Origin: an uncultured Bacteroidales bacterium
Lineage (GTDB): Bacteria; Bacteroidota; Bacteroidia; Bacteroidales; UBA932
DNA length: 64,000 bases
Assembly (NCBI GenBank): GCA_944326335.1
Contig: CALVDM010000001.1
Span: forward strand, 1-64,000
Direction of reading: 5' to 3'
Shown here: positions 8,524 to 16,613 of the stretch, in pieces
Numbering within the stretch: position 1 is the first letter of the stretch
Layout of the letters: every line of letters starts with the position of its first letter
Notes under the pieces: model-generated
What the model was told of the DNA's origin: nothing
The model's database searches: none
The model's input: the letters and a program-made list of their open reading frames with translations, nothing else
Program-made: the position numbers and the translations under genes

Positions 8524-9762
8524 TTAATTTTTATCCTGTCTGAGCATCGCCACGGCTCTGTCGAGTGACTTCATGAAATACACGGCCTCTTCCATCGTAT
8601 TGTACGGGGCGAGAGATATTCTGAGCATCCCCGTCACTCCGAACCTGTCCATGAGCGGCTCCGCACACATCTGACCGGACCTTGTGGCAATGCCCATCTT
8701 GTCCAGTACGAGAGCCAGGTCTTCATGATGGACACCGTCAATGCAGAACGAAAACAGGGGAATCCTTCCTTCAGAATCCCCGGATGTGCCGAACAGCACC
8801 AACCCGGGTACAGACTGCAGTTTCGAGTACATGAAATCCTTCACACCATCCATTTCCGACATGAGTTCCGTGTCGGAAGCCATCTCTGCCGCAAGTTCCA
8901 GAGCCGGCTTCAGTGTGGACATGCCGGTGAAATTCTGTGTTCCCGCCTCGAACTTCAGAGGAAGCCCTGCGTATGTGGTTCCGGAAAATCTGACAGTCCC
9001 CACCATCTCTCCCCCGCCCATGTAAGGAGGCATTTCCTCGAGGAGTTCCTTTTTTCCGTAAAGGACGCCTGTCCCCGGTGCGGCGTATATCTTGTGTCCT
9101 GAAAAGGCATAAAAGTCGCAGTCGAGCTTACGGACATCCACCTTGGCATGGACAATACCCTGGGCTCCGTCTACAAGCACCTTCACTCCCTTTGAGTGGC
9201 ATATCCTGACAATTTCCTCGACAGGATTGACGATTCCGAGCACATTCGAGATGTGCGTGACAGCCGCAATCCTTGTCCTTGGCGTGCAGAGTTCCGGAAT
9301 TTTCCCGATTTCAAGCATCCCGGAGTCCGATACCGGTATGACTTTAAGTACCGCTTTCCTGCGCTGGCAAAGCAGCTGCCACGGGACTATGTCCGAATGG
9401 TGCTCGCACTCGGAAACCAGAATCTCGTCCCCTTCCCCGACAAAGCGTTCCCCGAAGGAACTTGCCACGAGATTGATGGAAGCTGTGGTTCCTGAAGTGA
9501 AAACTATCTCCGAGGCGGAGTCCGCGTTTATGAAATCCCTGACGCAGCTCCTTGCCTGCTCATAGGCTTCAGTAGCCTCGTCGGCCATCTTGTGGACAGC
9601 CCTGTGTATATTCGCATTGGAGTTTACGGCAAGATTGTCCCACATGTCAAGCACGCTCTGCGGCCTCTGCGATGTGGCAGCATTGTCGAAATAAACGAGA
9701 TTCTTTCCGTACACCTTTCTGCCAAGGGCTGGAAACAGTTTCCTCAAATCATTAGAATTCAT
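8524..9762 (-). CDS. sufS: Cysteine desulfurase SufS
   Basis: PLP-dependent group II cysteine desulfurase that releases sulfur from cysteine as a persulfide for Fe-S cluster assembly. I start it at the ATG at 9760-9762 (MNSNDLRKLFPALG); the longer frame would need a TTG. Visible motifs: YFDNAATSQRP, the PLP Lys in FSGHKIYAAPGTG, and the active-site Cys in TRSGQMCAEP. Length 412 residues, as usual. It leads the sufS-sufE-sufT-like-folK operon; sufBCD are not in this window. A matching -7 box lies 26 bases upstream. Confidence 0.96.
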   Translation of the reverse strand: MNSNDLRKLFPALGRKVYGKNLVYFDNAATSQRPQSVLDMWDNLAVNSNANIHRAVHKMADEATEAYEQARSCVRDFINADSASEIVFTSGTTASINLVASSFGERFVGEGDEILVSECEHHSDIVPWQLLCQRRKAVLKVIPVSDSGMLEIGKIPELCTPRTRIAAVTHISNVLGIVNPVEEIVRICHSKGVKVLVDGAQGIVHAKVDVRKLDCDFYAFSGHKIYAAPGTGVLYGKKELLEEMPPYMGGGEMVGTVRFSGTTYAGLPLKFEAGTQNFTGMSTLKPALELAAEMASDTELMSEMDGVKDFMYSKLQSVPGLVLFGTSGDSEGRIPLFSFCIDGVHHEDLALVLDKMGIATRSGQMCAEPLMDRFGVTGMLRISLAPYNTMEEAVYFMKSLDRAVAMLRQDKN

Positions 9763-9787
9763 ATCCAATTCCCTTTGTTGAAGCCCG

Positions 9788-9818
9788 CAAATTTAACAAA
9801 AGTTAGAAGCTGTTTAAA
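9788..9818 (-). promoter_or_regulatory. Candidate promoter of the suf/folK operon
   Basis: On the minus strand TAAATTTG (9788-9795) matches the Bacteroidota -7 box, and TTTA (9815-9818) stands 19 bases upstream in the -33 position with three of four bases matching. Both lie in the 145-base divergent gap between sufS and ruvA. Confidence 0.5.
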
Positions 9819-9849
9819 ATTTTATCGACATAAATTTTATGAAAATCCT

Positions 9850-9857
9850 TAAATTTG
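9850..9857 (+). promoter_or_regulatory. Candidate -7 box of ruvA
   Basis: TAAATTTG, an exact TAnnTTTG match 50 bases before the ruvA ATG. No good -33 TTTG was found. An AAGAAG ribosome-binding stretch precedes the start codon. Confidence 0.45.
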
Positions 9858-9907
9858 CACCTGCCGCAAGGTTCACAGGACTCAATGATTTTTATCTTTA
9901 AGAAGAC

Positions 9908-10495
9908 ATGATAGATTACATCAAAGGAAGAATCGCTGAACTGAACCCGTCTGAAATGACTCTCGAGACCTGTGGAATCGGATACAAAATCCTGATTTCA
10001 CTGCAGACATTCTCCTCTCTTGAAGGCAGGGACGAGGCCACTGTCTATATTCATCATTACCTGAGGGAAGACGAGGAACTGTTCTACGGCTTCAGCACGA
10101 AAGACGAAAGGGAACTGTTCAGACTCCTTATCGGAGTGTCAGGAATCGGTGCCGCCACTGCGCGGATGATGCTCTCCTCCCTCTCATCGGAAGAAATCCG
10201 GAATGCCATAATAGCAGAAGACATAGCCCGTATCAAATCCATAAAGGGAATCGGTATCAAGAGTGCGCAAAGACTCATTCTGGAATTGAAAGACAAAATT
10301 GTGAAAGGTGGCGGCGCAGACGTGTCAGGACTGATGAGCAGGACGGATAACGGAGTGGTTGAAGAGGCCGTCACTGCCCTTGTGCTTCTCGGATTCCCTA
10401 AGGCTGGAGTACAGAAAGTCGTGAACTCCATATTGAAGTCCGAACCTCAGATGTCACTCGAAAATCTGATTAAGACAGCTCTGAAAAAATTGTAG
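9908..10495 (+). CDS. ruvA: Holliday junction DNA helicase subunit RuvA
   Basis: Binds four-way DNA junctions as a tetramer and guides the RuvB motor during branch migration. The N-terminal OB domain (MIDYIKGRIAELNPSEMTLE) is followed by two helix-hairpin-helix motifs (LIGVSGIGAATARMML and IKSIKGIGIKSAQRLI) and a C-terminal domain that contacts RuvB (ALVLLGFPKAGVQKVVN). The length of 195 residues is normal. It is transcribed alone; ruvB lies 11 kb away on the opposite strand, and no ruvC is nearby. Confidence 0.97.
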   Translation: MIDYIKGRIAELNPSEMTLETCGIGYKILISLQTFSSLEGRDEATVYIHHYLREDEELFYGFSTKDERELFRLLIGVSGIGAATARMMLSSLSSEEIRNAIIAEDIARIKSIKGIGIKSAQRLILELKDKIVKGGGADVSGLMSRTDNGVVEEAVTALVLLGFPKAGVQKVVNSILKSEPQMSLENLIKTALKKL

Positions 10496-10497
10496 GC

Positions 10498-10511
10498 GTT
10501 CCACGTGGAAC
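10498..10511. promoter_or_regulatory. parS-like centromere site 1
   Basis: Perfect 14-bp palindrome GTTCCACGTGGAAC, matching the ParB-binding consensus GTTnCACGTGnAAC. It lies in the 19-base gap between the converging ruvA and mnmG stop codons. A second copy is at 11032-11045; the two share 19 bases, GTTCCACGTGGAACAATTT. Confidence 0.8.
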
Positions 10512-10514
10512 AAT

Positions 10515-12623
10515 TTATCTCCCGAAATAGACAAGGAGTACGGAAACATCAGCCGGTGAGACCCCGGAAATGCGGGACACCTGAGCTATAGTCGTCGGAT
10601 GATACCTCTTCAATTTCTGACGGCACTCGATAGACAGGCTTTTGACCTTGTCGAAATCGAAATTTTCAGGAATGACAAGATTCTCCAGTCTCATTATCTT
10701 GTCCGCAAGACGTCTCTCCCTCTCTATATACCCTTTGTATTTTATGGATATTTCCACGGACTCGAGAATATCCGTGGAATAATTGTCTCCAAGGAAGGAT
10801 AAGAGAGAACCGTCATCCAGACTGGAAACGGGATATTCGGTGTTATTCCTTAAAATATACAAGGCATCAGCAAAAGACAGTGGAGTGTCAGTAGCAGAAT
10901 CTGCGGCACACTTGAATGTATTGTACGGCTCAGTTGAAGAGAGAAGTTCCTTGTAACTCTCCCCTGCCGGAACAATCGAAGTGAAATCCAGGCGAATCTC
11001 CTTGTCAAAATCCAAAGAATTTTTCTTAAAAGTTCCACGTGGAACAATTTTTACCAGATCACTGAGACTTACCTGGGGTCTTGAAATCAAATCAGAATAT
11101 CTTCTCCTGGAGTCTATAGCTGAGGTACCGGCATTGACAAGATAGTCATTGACCTCTTCCGGCCTCGCACTCGCCTCCTCAAAAAACTCGGTGAGGGTAG
11201 AGACCGCATCATACTTCCTCATCGTATAGTCGTAACGCAGCTTGTCAACAAGTCCCAAATTGTATCCAAGAGGCGTAAGCCGGAAGTCGGCATTGTCCTG
11301 CCTGAGGAGAATACGGTATTCGGCCCTCGATGTGAACATCCTGTACGGCTCGTCTACCCCTTTCGTGATCAGGTCATCTATAAGCACTCCAATATATGCC
11401 TGGTCTCTTCTCAAGACAAAAGGGTCCATTCCTCTGCACTTGAGATGCGCATTGATTCCGGCTACAAGACCTTGCGCAGCCGCCTCCTCATATCCGGTAG
11501 TCCCGTTCACCTGGCCGGCGAGGAAGAGATTCTCAATTTCTCGTACTTCAAGTGTGGGTTTAAGCTGGGTCGGGTCGAAGTAGTCATACTCTACAGCATA
11601 GGCAGGGCGATAAATCTTCGCATTCTCGAGACCTTCAATATTATGCATGGCTTCGAGCTGGATGTCGAGAGGAAGCGAAGAGGAAAAACCCTGCAGATAA
11701 TATTCATTGCTGTTGCGGCCTTCCGGTTCAAGAAAAAGCTGATGCGAATCCTTGTCAGCAAAAGTCCTTATCTTGTCCTCTATGCTCGGGCAATATCTCG
11801 GACCGATACCTGTAATCATGCCGGAAAACAGAGGGGAATCCTTGAATCCTGACCTGAGTATGTCATGTACGTGCGTATTCGTGTGCACTATATAGCAAGG
11901 CATCTGGGGAGTGCCGTTCTGCGCCGTGGAAAGAAACGGGAGGTAAGAAAACTTCGCAGGATGCTCATCCCCGTACTGCGGAGGAAGAGAGGAGACATCG
12001 ACAGAAGATATGTCAATCCTTGGAGGTGTCCCGGTCTTCATCCTGCCTGCCGTCAAGCCCATCCCGACAAGCTGCGATGTGATTCCATACGAAGACATCT
12101 CCCCTATCCTTCCACCTTCGAATTGGGTCCTTCCAATAAAAAGCCTCCCGTCGAGAAAGGTCCCGGCGGTAAGGATAAGTGTCTGAGAATTGAAAATTGC
12201 TCCGGTAAGTGTACGACAGCCCGTGATTTTTCGACCAGTAAAGAGGAATTCTGTCGCAATATCTTGGTAAATATCTAATTTACAATTACTTTCGAGCAAT
12301 TTCCGCCAATTTTGGCTGTACACGTTTTTGTCGCATTGAGCGCGGGGACTCCACATTGCAGGACCTTTTGACCGGTTGAGCATCCTGAACTGGAGAGTCG
12401 AAGCATCAGTAACAATGCCCATATATCCGCCGAGCGCATCAATCTCCCTTACAATCTGCCCCTTAGCTATTCCACCGACAGCAGGGTTGCAGGACATCTG
12501 TCCGAACCTGTTCATGTCCATGGAAATGAGGAGAACCGATGAGCCCATCCTCGAGGCTGCCATTGCAGCTTCGCAGCCGGCATGACCGCCGCCGACAACT
12601 ATGACATCATAATTACGTTCCAT
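10515..12623 (-). CDS. mnmG: tRNA uridine-5-carboxymethylaminomethyl modification enzyme MnmG (GidA)
   Basis: FAD enzyme that, with MnmE, installs the carboxymethylaminomethyl group on the wobble uridine of certain tRNAs. The FAD-binding motif [17 protein letters not shown] is at the N-terminus; [27 protein letters not shown] and [16 protein letters not shown] are further conserved blocks; the C-terminus [20 protein letters not shown] is the MnmE-contacting domain. At 702 residues it is longer than the usual 620-630: between about residues 527 and 622 there are about 80 more residues than I recall in the E. coli protein. The second parS-like palindrome encodes VPRGT at the start of that segment. 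ybeY lies 9 bases upstream in the same direction. Confidence 0.95.
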   Translation of the reverse strand: MERNYDVIVVGGGHAGCEAAMAASRMGSSVLLISMDMNRFGQMSCNPAVGGIAKGQIVREIDALGGYMGIVTDASTLQFRMLNRSKGPAMWSPRAQCDKNVYSQNWRKLLESNCKLDIYQDIATEFLFTGRKITGCRTLTGAIFNSQTLILTAGTFLDGRLFIGRTQFEGGRIGEMSSYGITSQLVGMGLTAGRMKTGTPPRIDISSVDVSSLPPQYGDEHPAKFSYLPFLSTAQNGTPQMPCYIVHTNTHVHDILRSGFKDSPLFSGMITGIGPRYCPSIEDKIRTFADKDSHQLFLEPEGRNSNEYYLQGFSSSLPLDIQLEAMHNIEGLENAKIYRPAYAVEYDYFDPTQLKPTLEVREIENLFLAGQVNGTTGYEEAAAQGLVAGINAHLKCRGMDPFVLRRDQAYIGVLIDDLITKGVDEPYRMFTSRAEYRILLRQDNADFRLTPLGYNLGLVDKLRYDYTMRKYDAVSTLTEFFEEASARPEEVNDYLVNAGTSAIDSRRRYSDLISRPQVSLSDLVKIVPRGTFKKNSLDFDKEIRLDFTSIVPAGESYKELLSSTEPYNTFKCAADSATDTPLSFADALYILRNNTEYPVSSLDDGSLLSFLGDNYSTDILESVEISIKYKGYIERERRLADKIMRLENLVIPENFDFDKVKSLSIECRQKLKRYHPTTIAQVSRISGVSPADVSVLLVYFGR
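11032..11045. promoter_or_regulatory. parS-like centromere site 2, inside mnmG
   Basis: Second perfect GTTCCACGTGGAAC palindrome, 534 bases from the first. It falls in frame in mnmG, coding for VPRGT (residues 527-531), so the site is kept within a gene. Two identical 14-bp copies this close are very unlikely by chance. Confidence 0.78.
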
Positions 12624-12632
12624 AATCGGAAA

Positions 12633-13052
12633 TCAGAGCAATTCATAAAGGGAGAGATAATAATCCTCTTTTGCTCTCATCACACGGACCTCCTCCTCGG
12701 TATGGTCGTCATAGCCTATAAGGTGGAGGATTCCATGGACTATTACCCTGTGGAGCTCATCCTCGAATGCCGTACCGTACTCGATGGAATTCTCACGCAC
12801 GGAGTCAACACTGATGAAAAGGTCTCCGGATATCTTATTCTTCTCGGTGTAGTCGAAAGTGATTATGTCCGTGAAATAGTCGTGCTGGAGATACCTGTTG
12901 TTAATGTCGAGGATATAATTGTCGGAACAGAATATCACTGAAATATTGCCGAGAGTGAATATTTCACTTTCAGCGACAAGTTTCAGCCATCTCCTTATCC
13001 TGGTCTTGTCCTTCAGCTTGAAGTCAGTGTTCTCGAAATAATAGGAAACCAT
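12633..13052 (-). CDS. ybeY: Endoribonuclease YbeY, rRNA maturation factor
   Basis: Zinc-dependent single-strand RNase needed for 16S rRNA 3'-end maturation and ribosome quality control. The zinc-binding signature is HGILHLIGYDDHTEEE near the C-terminus. I start it at the ATG at 13050-13052 (MVSYYFENTDFKL), which gives 139 residues; the open frame extends 25 codons upstream with an atypical hydrophobic stretch. It probably heads a ybeY-mnmG operon. A candidate -7 box and a DnaA-box-like 9-mer lie upstream. Confidence 0.93.
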   Translation of the reverse strand: MVSYYFENTDFKLKDKTRIRRWLKLVAESEIFTLGNISVIFCSDNYILDINNRYLQHDYFTDIITFDYTEKNKISGDLFISVDSVRENSIEYGTAFEDELHRVIVHGILHLIGYDDHTEEEVRVMRAKEDYYLSLYELL

Positions 13053-13078
13053 AATCGGCGGAAATAATTTATCAGCGG

Positions 13079-13086
13079 CAAAATTA
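13079..13086 (-). promoter_or_regulatory. Candidate -7 box of ybeY-mnmG
   Basis: TAATTTTG on the minus strand, an exact TAnnTTTG match 26 bases before the chosen ybeY start. This supports the shorter start, because the longer frame would begin upstream of the box. Confidence 0.4.
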
Positions 13087-13105
13087 AGAAAATAGTTGCA
13101 GAAAG

Positions 13106-13114
13106 TTATCCACA
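13106..13114 (+). other. Isolated DnaA-box-like 9-mer
   Basis: TTATCCACA, a perfect match to the strong DnaA box. It stands alone in the AT-rich gap between ybeY and the TonB-family gene. One match in a window of this size can occur by chance; the nearby parS-like sites make it worth noting. Confidence 0.25.
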
Positions 13115-13197
13115 AAGTTATGAGCAAAAAATTATGAAATAAAAATATTTCTTCATAACTTTACCGGACTAAAAGCGAGTATCTAAAAGTTGAATAA

Positions 13198-13890
13198 ATG
13201 GAAATAAAAAAGTCAGAGAAGGCGAATCTTGAAAACAAGAAGCTTCTATTCATTGAGATTGGACTGATCATCGCCCTCGCTGTCGTCTATGTGGCATTTG
13301 AATGGCAGACAGCTGAGCAGCAGATCATCGAACTCGAGGATACAACCCAGATTATCGAGGTCGAGGAGGTAATCGCAACGCAGCAGGAAACACCTCCACC
13401 TCCACCATCGGCACCTAAGATGCCTGTCCTTTCAGACCAGATCGACATTGTGGACGATGAGATAATGGTGGATGACAACATGTTCATGAATCTGGAAGAC
13501 GACACCAACATGGGTGTTGAAATCATGGACTATGTCGAGACAGTCGAAGAGGAAGTCATCGAAGAGGAAGCTATTCCGTTCCAGCTCGTTGAAGAGAAGC
13601 CATCGTTCATGGGCGGTGATGCAAACGAGTTTTCAAAATGGGTCAACCAGAGGCTTGTATATCCTGAAATCGCAAAAGAGAACGGTGTCCAGGGTCGTGT
13701 CACCCTCCAGTTCACAGTAGAATCCGACGGACGTGTGACCAACGTGAAAGTCCTCCGTGGCGTAGACTCTTCTCTTGACCAGGAAGCTGTGAGAGTAGTG
13801 TCGAGCTCACCAAGATGGACTCCTGGAAAACAGAGAGACCGTGCAGTTCGCGTGACTTACACCTTCCCTGTGATATTCCAGCTCAGATAA
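13198..13890 (+). CDS. TonB-family energy transducer
   Basis: Inner-membrane protein of 230 residues that would pass proton-motive-force energy to TonB-dependent outer-membrane receptors such as the SusC protein at 1002-4172. Order: short cytoplasmic Lys-rich N-terminus, one membrane helix (LLFIEIGLIIALAVVYVAF, about residues 16-35), a periplasmic linker with PPPPPSAP and a long Glu/Asp-rich stretch (about 85-130), and the TonB C-terminal domain from EFSKWVNQRLVYPEIAKENG to the end (VTLQFTVESDGRVTNVKVLR). No exbB/exbD genes adjoin it. A strong terminator follows. Confidence 0.92.
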   Translation: MEIKKSEKANLENKKLLFIEIGLIIALAVVYVAFEWQTAEQQIIELEDTTQIIEVEEVIATQQETPPPPPSAPKMPVLSDQIDIVDDEIMVDDNMFMNLEDDTNMGVEIMDYVETVEEEVIEEEAIPFQLVEEKPSFMGGDANEFSKWVNQRLVYPEIAKENGVQGRVTLQFTVESDGRVTNVKVLRGVDSSLDQEAVRVVSSSPRWTPGKQRDRAVRVTYTFPVIFQLR

Positions 13891-13914
13891 TTGTTTTACA
13901 AACATAATACGAAC

Positions 13915-13949
13915 AGGTGGCCCGAATGATGTCCGGGTCGCCTTTTTTT
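13915..13949 (+). terminator. Rho-independent terminator after the TonB-family gene
   Basis: AGGTGGCCCG pairs with CGGGTCGCCT (two G-U pairs) around a 9-base loop and is followed by seven T. It ends 24 bases before hflX, so hflX probably has its own promoter. Confidence 0.8.
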
Positions 13950-13972
13950 GTCCCTACAAGCTTATTAAAAAT

Positions 13973-15148
13973 ATGGAAGAAAAAAAGGAAAAGGCAATAT
14001 TCGTCGGAGTCATAAAGCAGGGAGATGACGAGAGGCAGATAATGGAATATCTCGACGAACTCGAATTCCTTGCCGAGACGGCAGGTGCGGAAGGCACGAG
14101 AAAGTTTGTGCAGAAAGTGGACAAGCCGGACACAAGGACTTATATCAGGAGCGGAAAACTGCAGGAAATAAAGGAATATATCACTGAAAATGAAATAGAT
14201 CTGGTCATTTTCGATGATGAACTCTCCCCTACCCAGCTCAGGAACATAGAGAAGGAACTCGAAGTGAGGATTCTCGACAGGACCAACCTTATACTCGACA
14301 TATTCGCCCAGAGGGCAAAGACCGCATACGCCAAGACACAGGTGGAACTCGCACAGTACCAGTACCTGCTGCCGAGACTGACAAGGATGTGGACACACCT
14401 CGAAAGACAGAAGGGAGGCATCGGCATGAGGGGGCCTGGCGAAACTCAGATAGAGACCGACAGGCGAATCATTCAGGACAAAATTGCGAAACTGAAGGAG
14501 CAGCTCAAGAAAATAGACAAGCAGATGGCCTCGCAAAGGGGAAACAGAGGCTCGCTCGTGCGTATTTCACTGGTCGGATACACGAATGTAGGGAAAAGCA
14601 CTCTGATGAATCTGCTGGCCAAAAGCGACGTGTTCGCAGAAAACAAGCTTTTCGCTACGCTCGACACCACAGTCAGGAAAGTCGTCATAGAAAACGTGCC
14701 CTTCCTGCTCAGCGATACGGTAGGCTTCATAAGAAAACTTCCGACACAGTTAGTGGAGGCATTCAAAAGCACGTTGGACGAAGTCCGTGAAGCCGATATT
14801 CTCATGCATGTGGTGGATATATCCCATCCCAATTTCGAGGATCACATCAGGGTCGTAGAGGAAACCCTCAGGGACATAAAGGCCATAAATAAGCCGATTT
14901 TCGTCGTTTTCAACAAAATCGATGCTTACAGATACGAAGAATACGACGAGTTCTCCTTAGAGCCTAAAAAGAGCATAAATTACACATTGGAGGAGTTCAA
15001 GAACAGCTGGATAGCAAAAGAGAACACTCCGTGCATTTTCATATCGGCCAAACAGCGGATAGGTATAGACAAGCTACGCTCAGACCTTTACAAAATGGTG
15101 GCGGAAATCCATGCCGGACGATATCCGTTTGACAATTTCCTGTGGTAA
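13973..15148 (+). CDS. hflX: GTPase HflX
   Basis: Ribosome-associated GTPase; in E. coli it splits stalled 70S ribosomes after stress. The N-terminal HflX domain (residues 1-190) includes the RMWTHLERQKGGIGMRGPGE signature, followed by a coiled-coil rich in Lys/Glu. The G domain shows G1 GYTNVGKSTLMN (about 202-213), G3 DTVGFIRKLP, and G4 NKID. Length 391 residues is ordinary. It is a single gene, ending before a convergent hairpin. Confidence 0.95.
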   Translation: MEEKKEKAIFVGVIKQGDDERQIMEYLDELEFLAETAGAEGTRKFVQKVDKPDTRTYIRSGKLQEIKEYITENEIDLVIFDDELSPTQLRNIEKELEVRILDRTNLILDIFAQRAKTAYAKTQVELAQYQYLLPRLTRMWTHLERQKGGIGMRGPGETQIETDRRIIQDKIAKLKEQLKKIDKQMASQRGNRGSLVRISLVGYTNVGKSTLMNLLAKSDVFAENKLFATLDTTVRKVVIENVPFLLSDTVGFIRKLPTQLVEAFKSTLDEVREADILMHVVDISHPNFEDHIRVVEETLRDIKAINKPIFVVFNKIDAYRYEEYDEFSLEPKKSINYTLEEFKNSWIAKENTPCIFISAKQRIGIDKLRSDLYKMVAEIHAGRYPFDNFLW

Positions 15149-15168
15149 GACACGCTTCCGTAGAGGGT

Positions 15169-15217
15169 GCCTGAAAAGGATGAATTTCATGTTTTGCATG
15201 ACAAGTCCTTTCCAGGC
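15169..15217. terminator. Nested stem-loop between hflX and the convergent lipoprotein gene
   Basis: GCCTGAAAAGGA pairs with TCCTTTCCAGGC with one mismatch, and inside the loop CATG-TTTTG-CATG forms a second small hairpin. There is no strong T run on either strand, so it is a likely but not classic bidirectional transcript end. Confidence 0.5.
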
Positions 15218-15249
15218 AACATTACTGTTTTCCGTTCGGACAGAAAAAA

Positions 15250-16596
15250 TTATTTTGTCGTATAGGTAATCTCGTAAATCTTCGACACGTAACCGTCCTG
15301 AAAGGTCTTGCCAGTGGTTTCCTCCCTGCTTCTCTTGAAGTAAAAATAGTAGACCTCATCGTCTAAAACCTCACTGCGTCCGTCATAGTCTATCTCATAA
15401 GTGTAGGTCCAGATGATTTCAGTCCTGTAAAGCGGGGCGGTAACGGTCAGTTTCACTGGATAACCGTCATCATTGAACTCAAAGACCGCCTCGGCTTTGT
15501 TATTATCTACATTCAGATCATAATTGGTGACCTTGTCTACCTGACCTTCGGTTACCCTGTCGGTATAGAAATCATGCCATGGCTCCGACATAGCATATAA
15601 GGCCCCGTAACCTAAATTTTCCGACCTTGTACCTGTTATTCCGAACAGTCCGGGGCCTTCGGACATGACACCACTGTTAAATGAATCGCAAAACCTTGCA
15701 TTCAGATCCAAATTCGTGTTGTTTGGATACTCAGTGTATTTGTAAACGGATTCAGAAGTATTGTCAGACACGTCAATTTCATCGAATATTCCGTCACCGT
15801 TCAAATCACCGCCTTTCTGCACATCCCTTCTCGTCGATTTCACGAGATTACCGTTTTCCCAATCGTATTTCACTGAATAATAGCTGGCCTGAAGGTCACC
15901 TGAAAACTCGGAAACAATGCGCCCTTCACTGTCATATTCCACAGTATAAGAAGCCGGATACTCTTCATCGGATATATCCCTGACCCTGTTGTCGGAATCC
16001 AACAAAATCCTGTAAATGTAATCTTCCTGACCTTCGAAATAAAGAATCCTGTCAATATATCCTTCGCCATACTCGAACACCACGTCATTGACTTCATCAT
16101 CGATTATAGCTATCTCCTTTACAGGCATATACTTGCCGAAAGATTCGATATAATCGTATTCATAACTGAATTTCATCTGATAACCATCCTCATCAGTCTC
16201 GGTAATGGACTCTACAAGCACTTGGGATTCGATACCTGGAACATCCCCGCCTTTATCCGCCGACTGGATGATTCTGACCGCAGCCGTCTCATCCCCGCAT
16301 CCTATGGTAATCACGGCAGTACGCTCGCTGCTAGTCTCATTGGGATAAACAGTGACATCAAGAGATATCTCACCTTCATCACCATACTCCTGCGCCGGCA
16401 CTGCCCAGTCGGAATCCGACTCGGCGGACCACGTTCCCTGCGCCTCAAAAAGTATCCGGACAGATGTCCCGGCAGCACCTACCTCTATTTCACTGTCACT
16501 TTTAAGATTCAGAAGTTCATCCGCTCCTCCCGTAAGCTCGTCACAAGCCGCAAGGCATAAAATGGATGTGAAAAGATAAAAAATCGCTTTTTTCAT
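15250..16596 (-). CDS. BACON-domain lipoprotein, function unknown
   Basis: 448-residue lipoprotein beginning at the ATG at 16594-16596, with signal MKKAIFYLFTSILCLAAC and lipobox Cys18. Residues about 30-105 look like a BACON beta-sandwich: a segment ending in GTWSAESDSDWAVPA, then EISLDVTVYPNETSSER and a closing VRIIQSADKG. The rest is a beta-rich, Tyr/Asp/Glu-rich region made of repeated short strands of the type YEYDYIESFGKYMPV and YDSEGRIVSEFSG, resembling the calcium-binding-like folds of Bacteroidales cell-surface proteins. The C-terminal part resembles the lipoprotein encoded next to it at 16614. BACON domains usually target glycans or mucin, but no enzyme is attached. The function is not known to me. 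Confidence 0.75.
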   Translation of the reverse strand: MKKAIFYLFTSILCLAACDELTGGADELLNLKSDSEIEVGAAGTSVRILFEAQGTWSAESDSDWAVPAQEYGDEGEISLDVTVYPNETSSERTAVITIGCGDETAAVRIIQSADKGGDVPGIESQVLVESITETDEDGYQMKFSYEYDYIESFGKYMPVKEIAIIDDEVNDVVFEYGEGYIDRILYFEGQEDYIYRILLDSDNRVRDISDEEYPASYTVEYDSEGRIVSEFSGDLQASYYSVKYDWENGNLVKSTRRDVQKGGDLNGDGIFDEIDVSDNTSESVYKYTEYPNNTNLDLNARFCDSFNSGVMSEGPGLFGITGTRSENLGYGALYAMSEPWHDFYTDRVTEGQVDKVTNYDLNVDNNKAEAVFEFNDDGYPVKLTVTAPLYRTEIIWTYTYEIDYDGRSEVLDDEVYYFYFKRSREETTGKTFQDGYVSKIYEITYTTK

Positions 16597-16613
16597 GATA
16601 TGATATAAAATAT

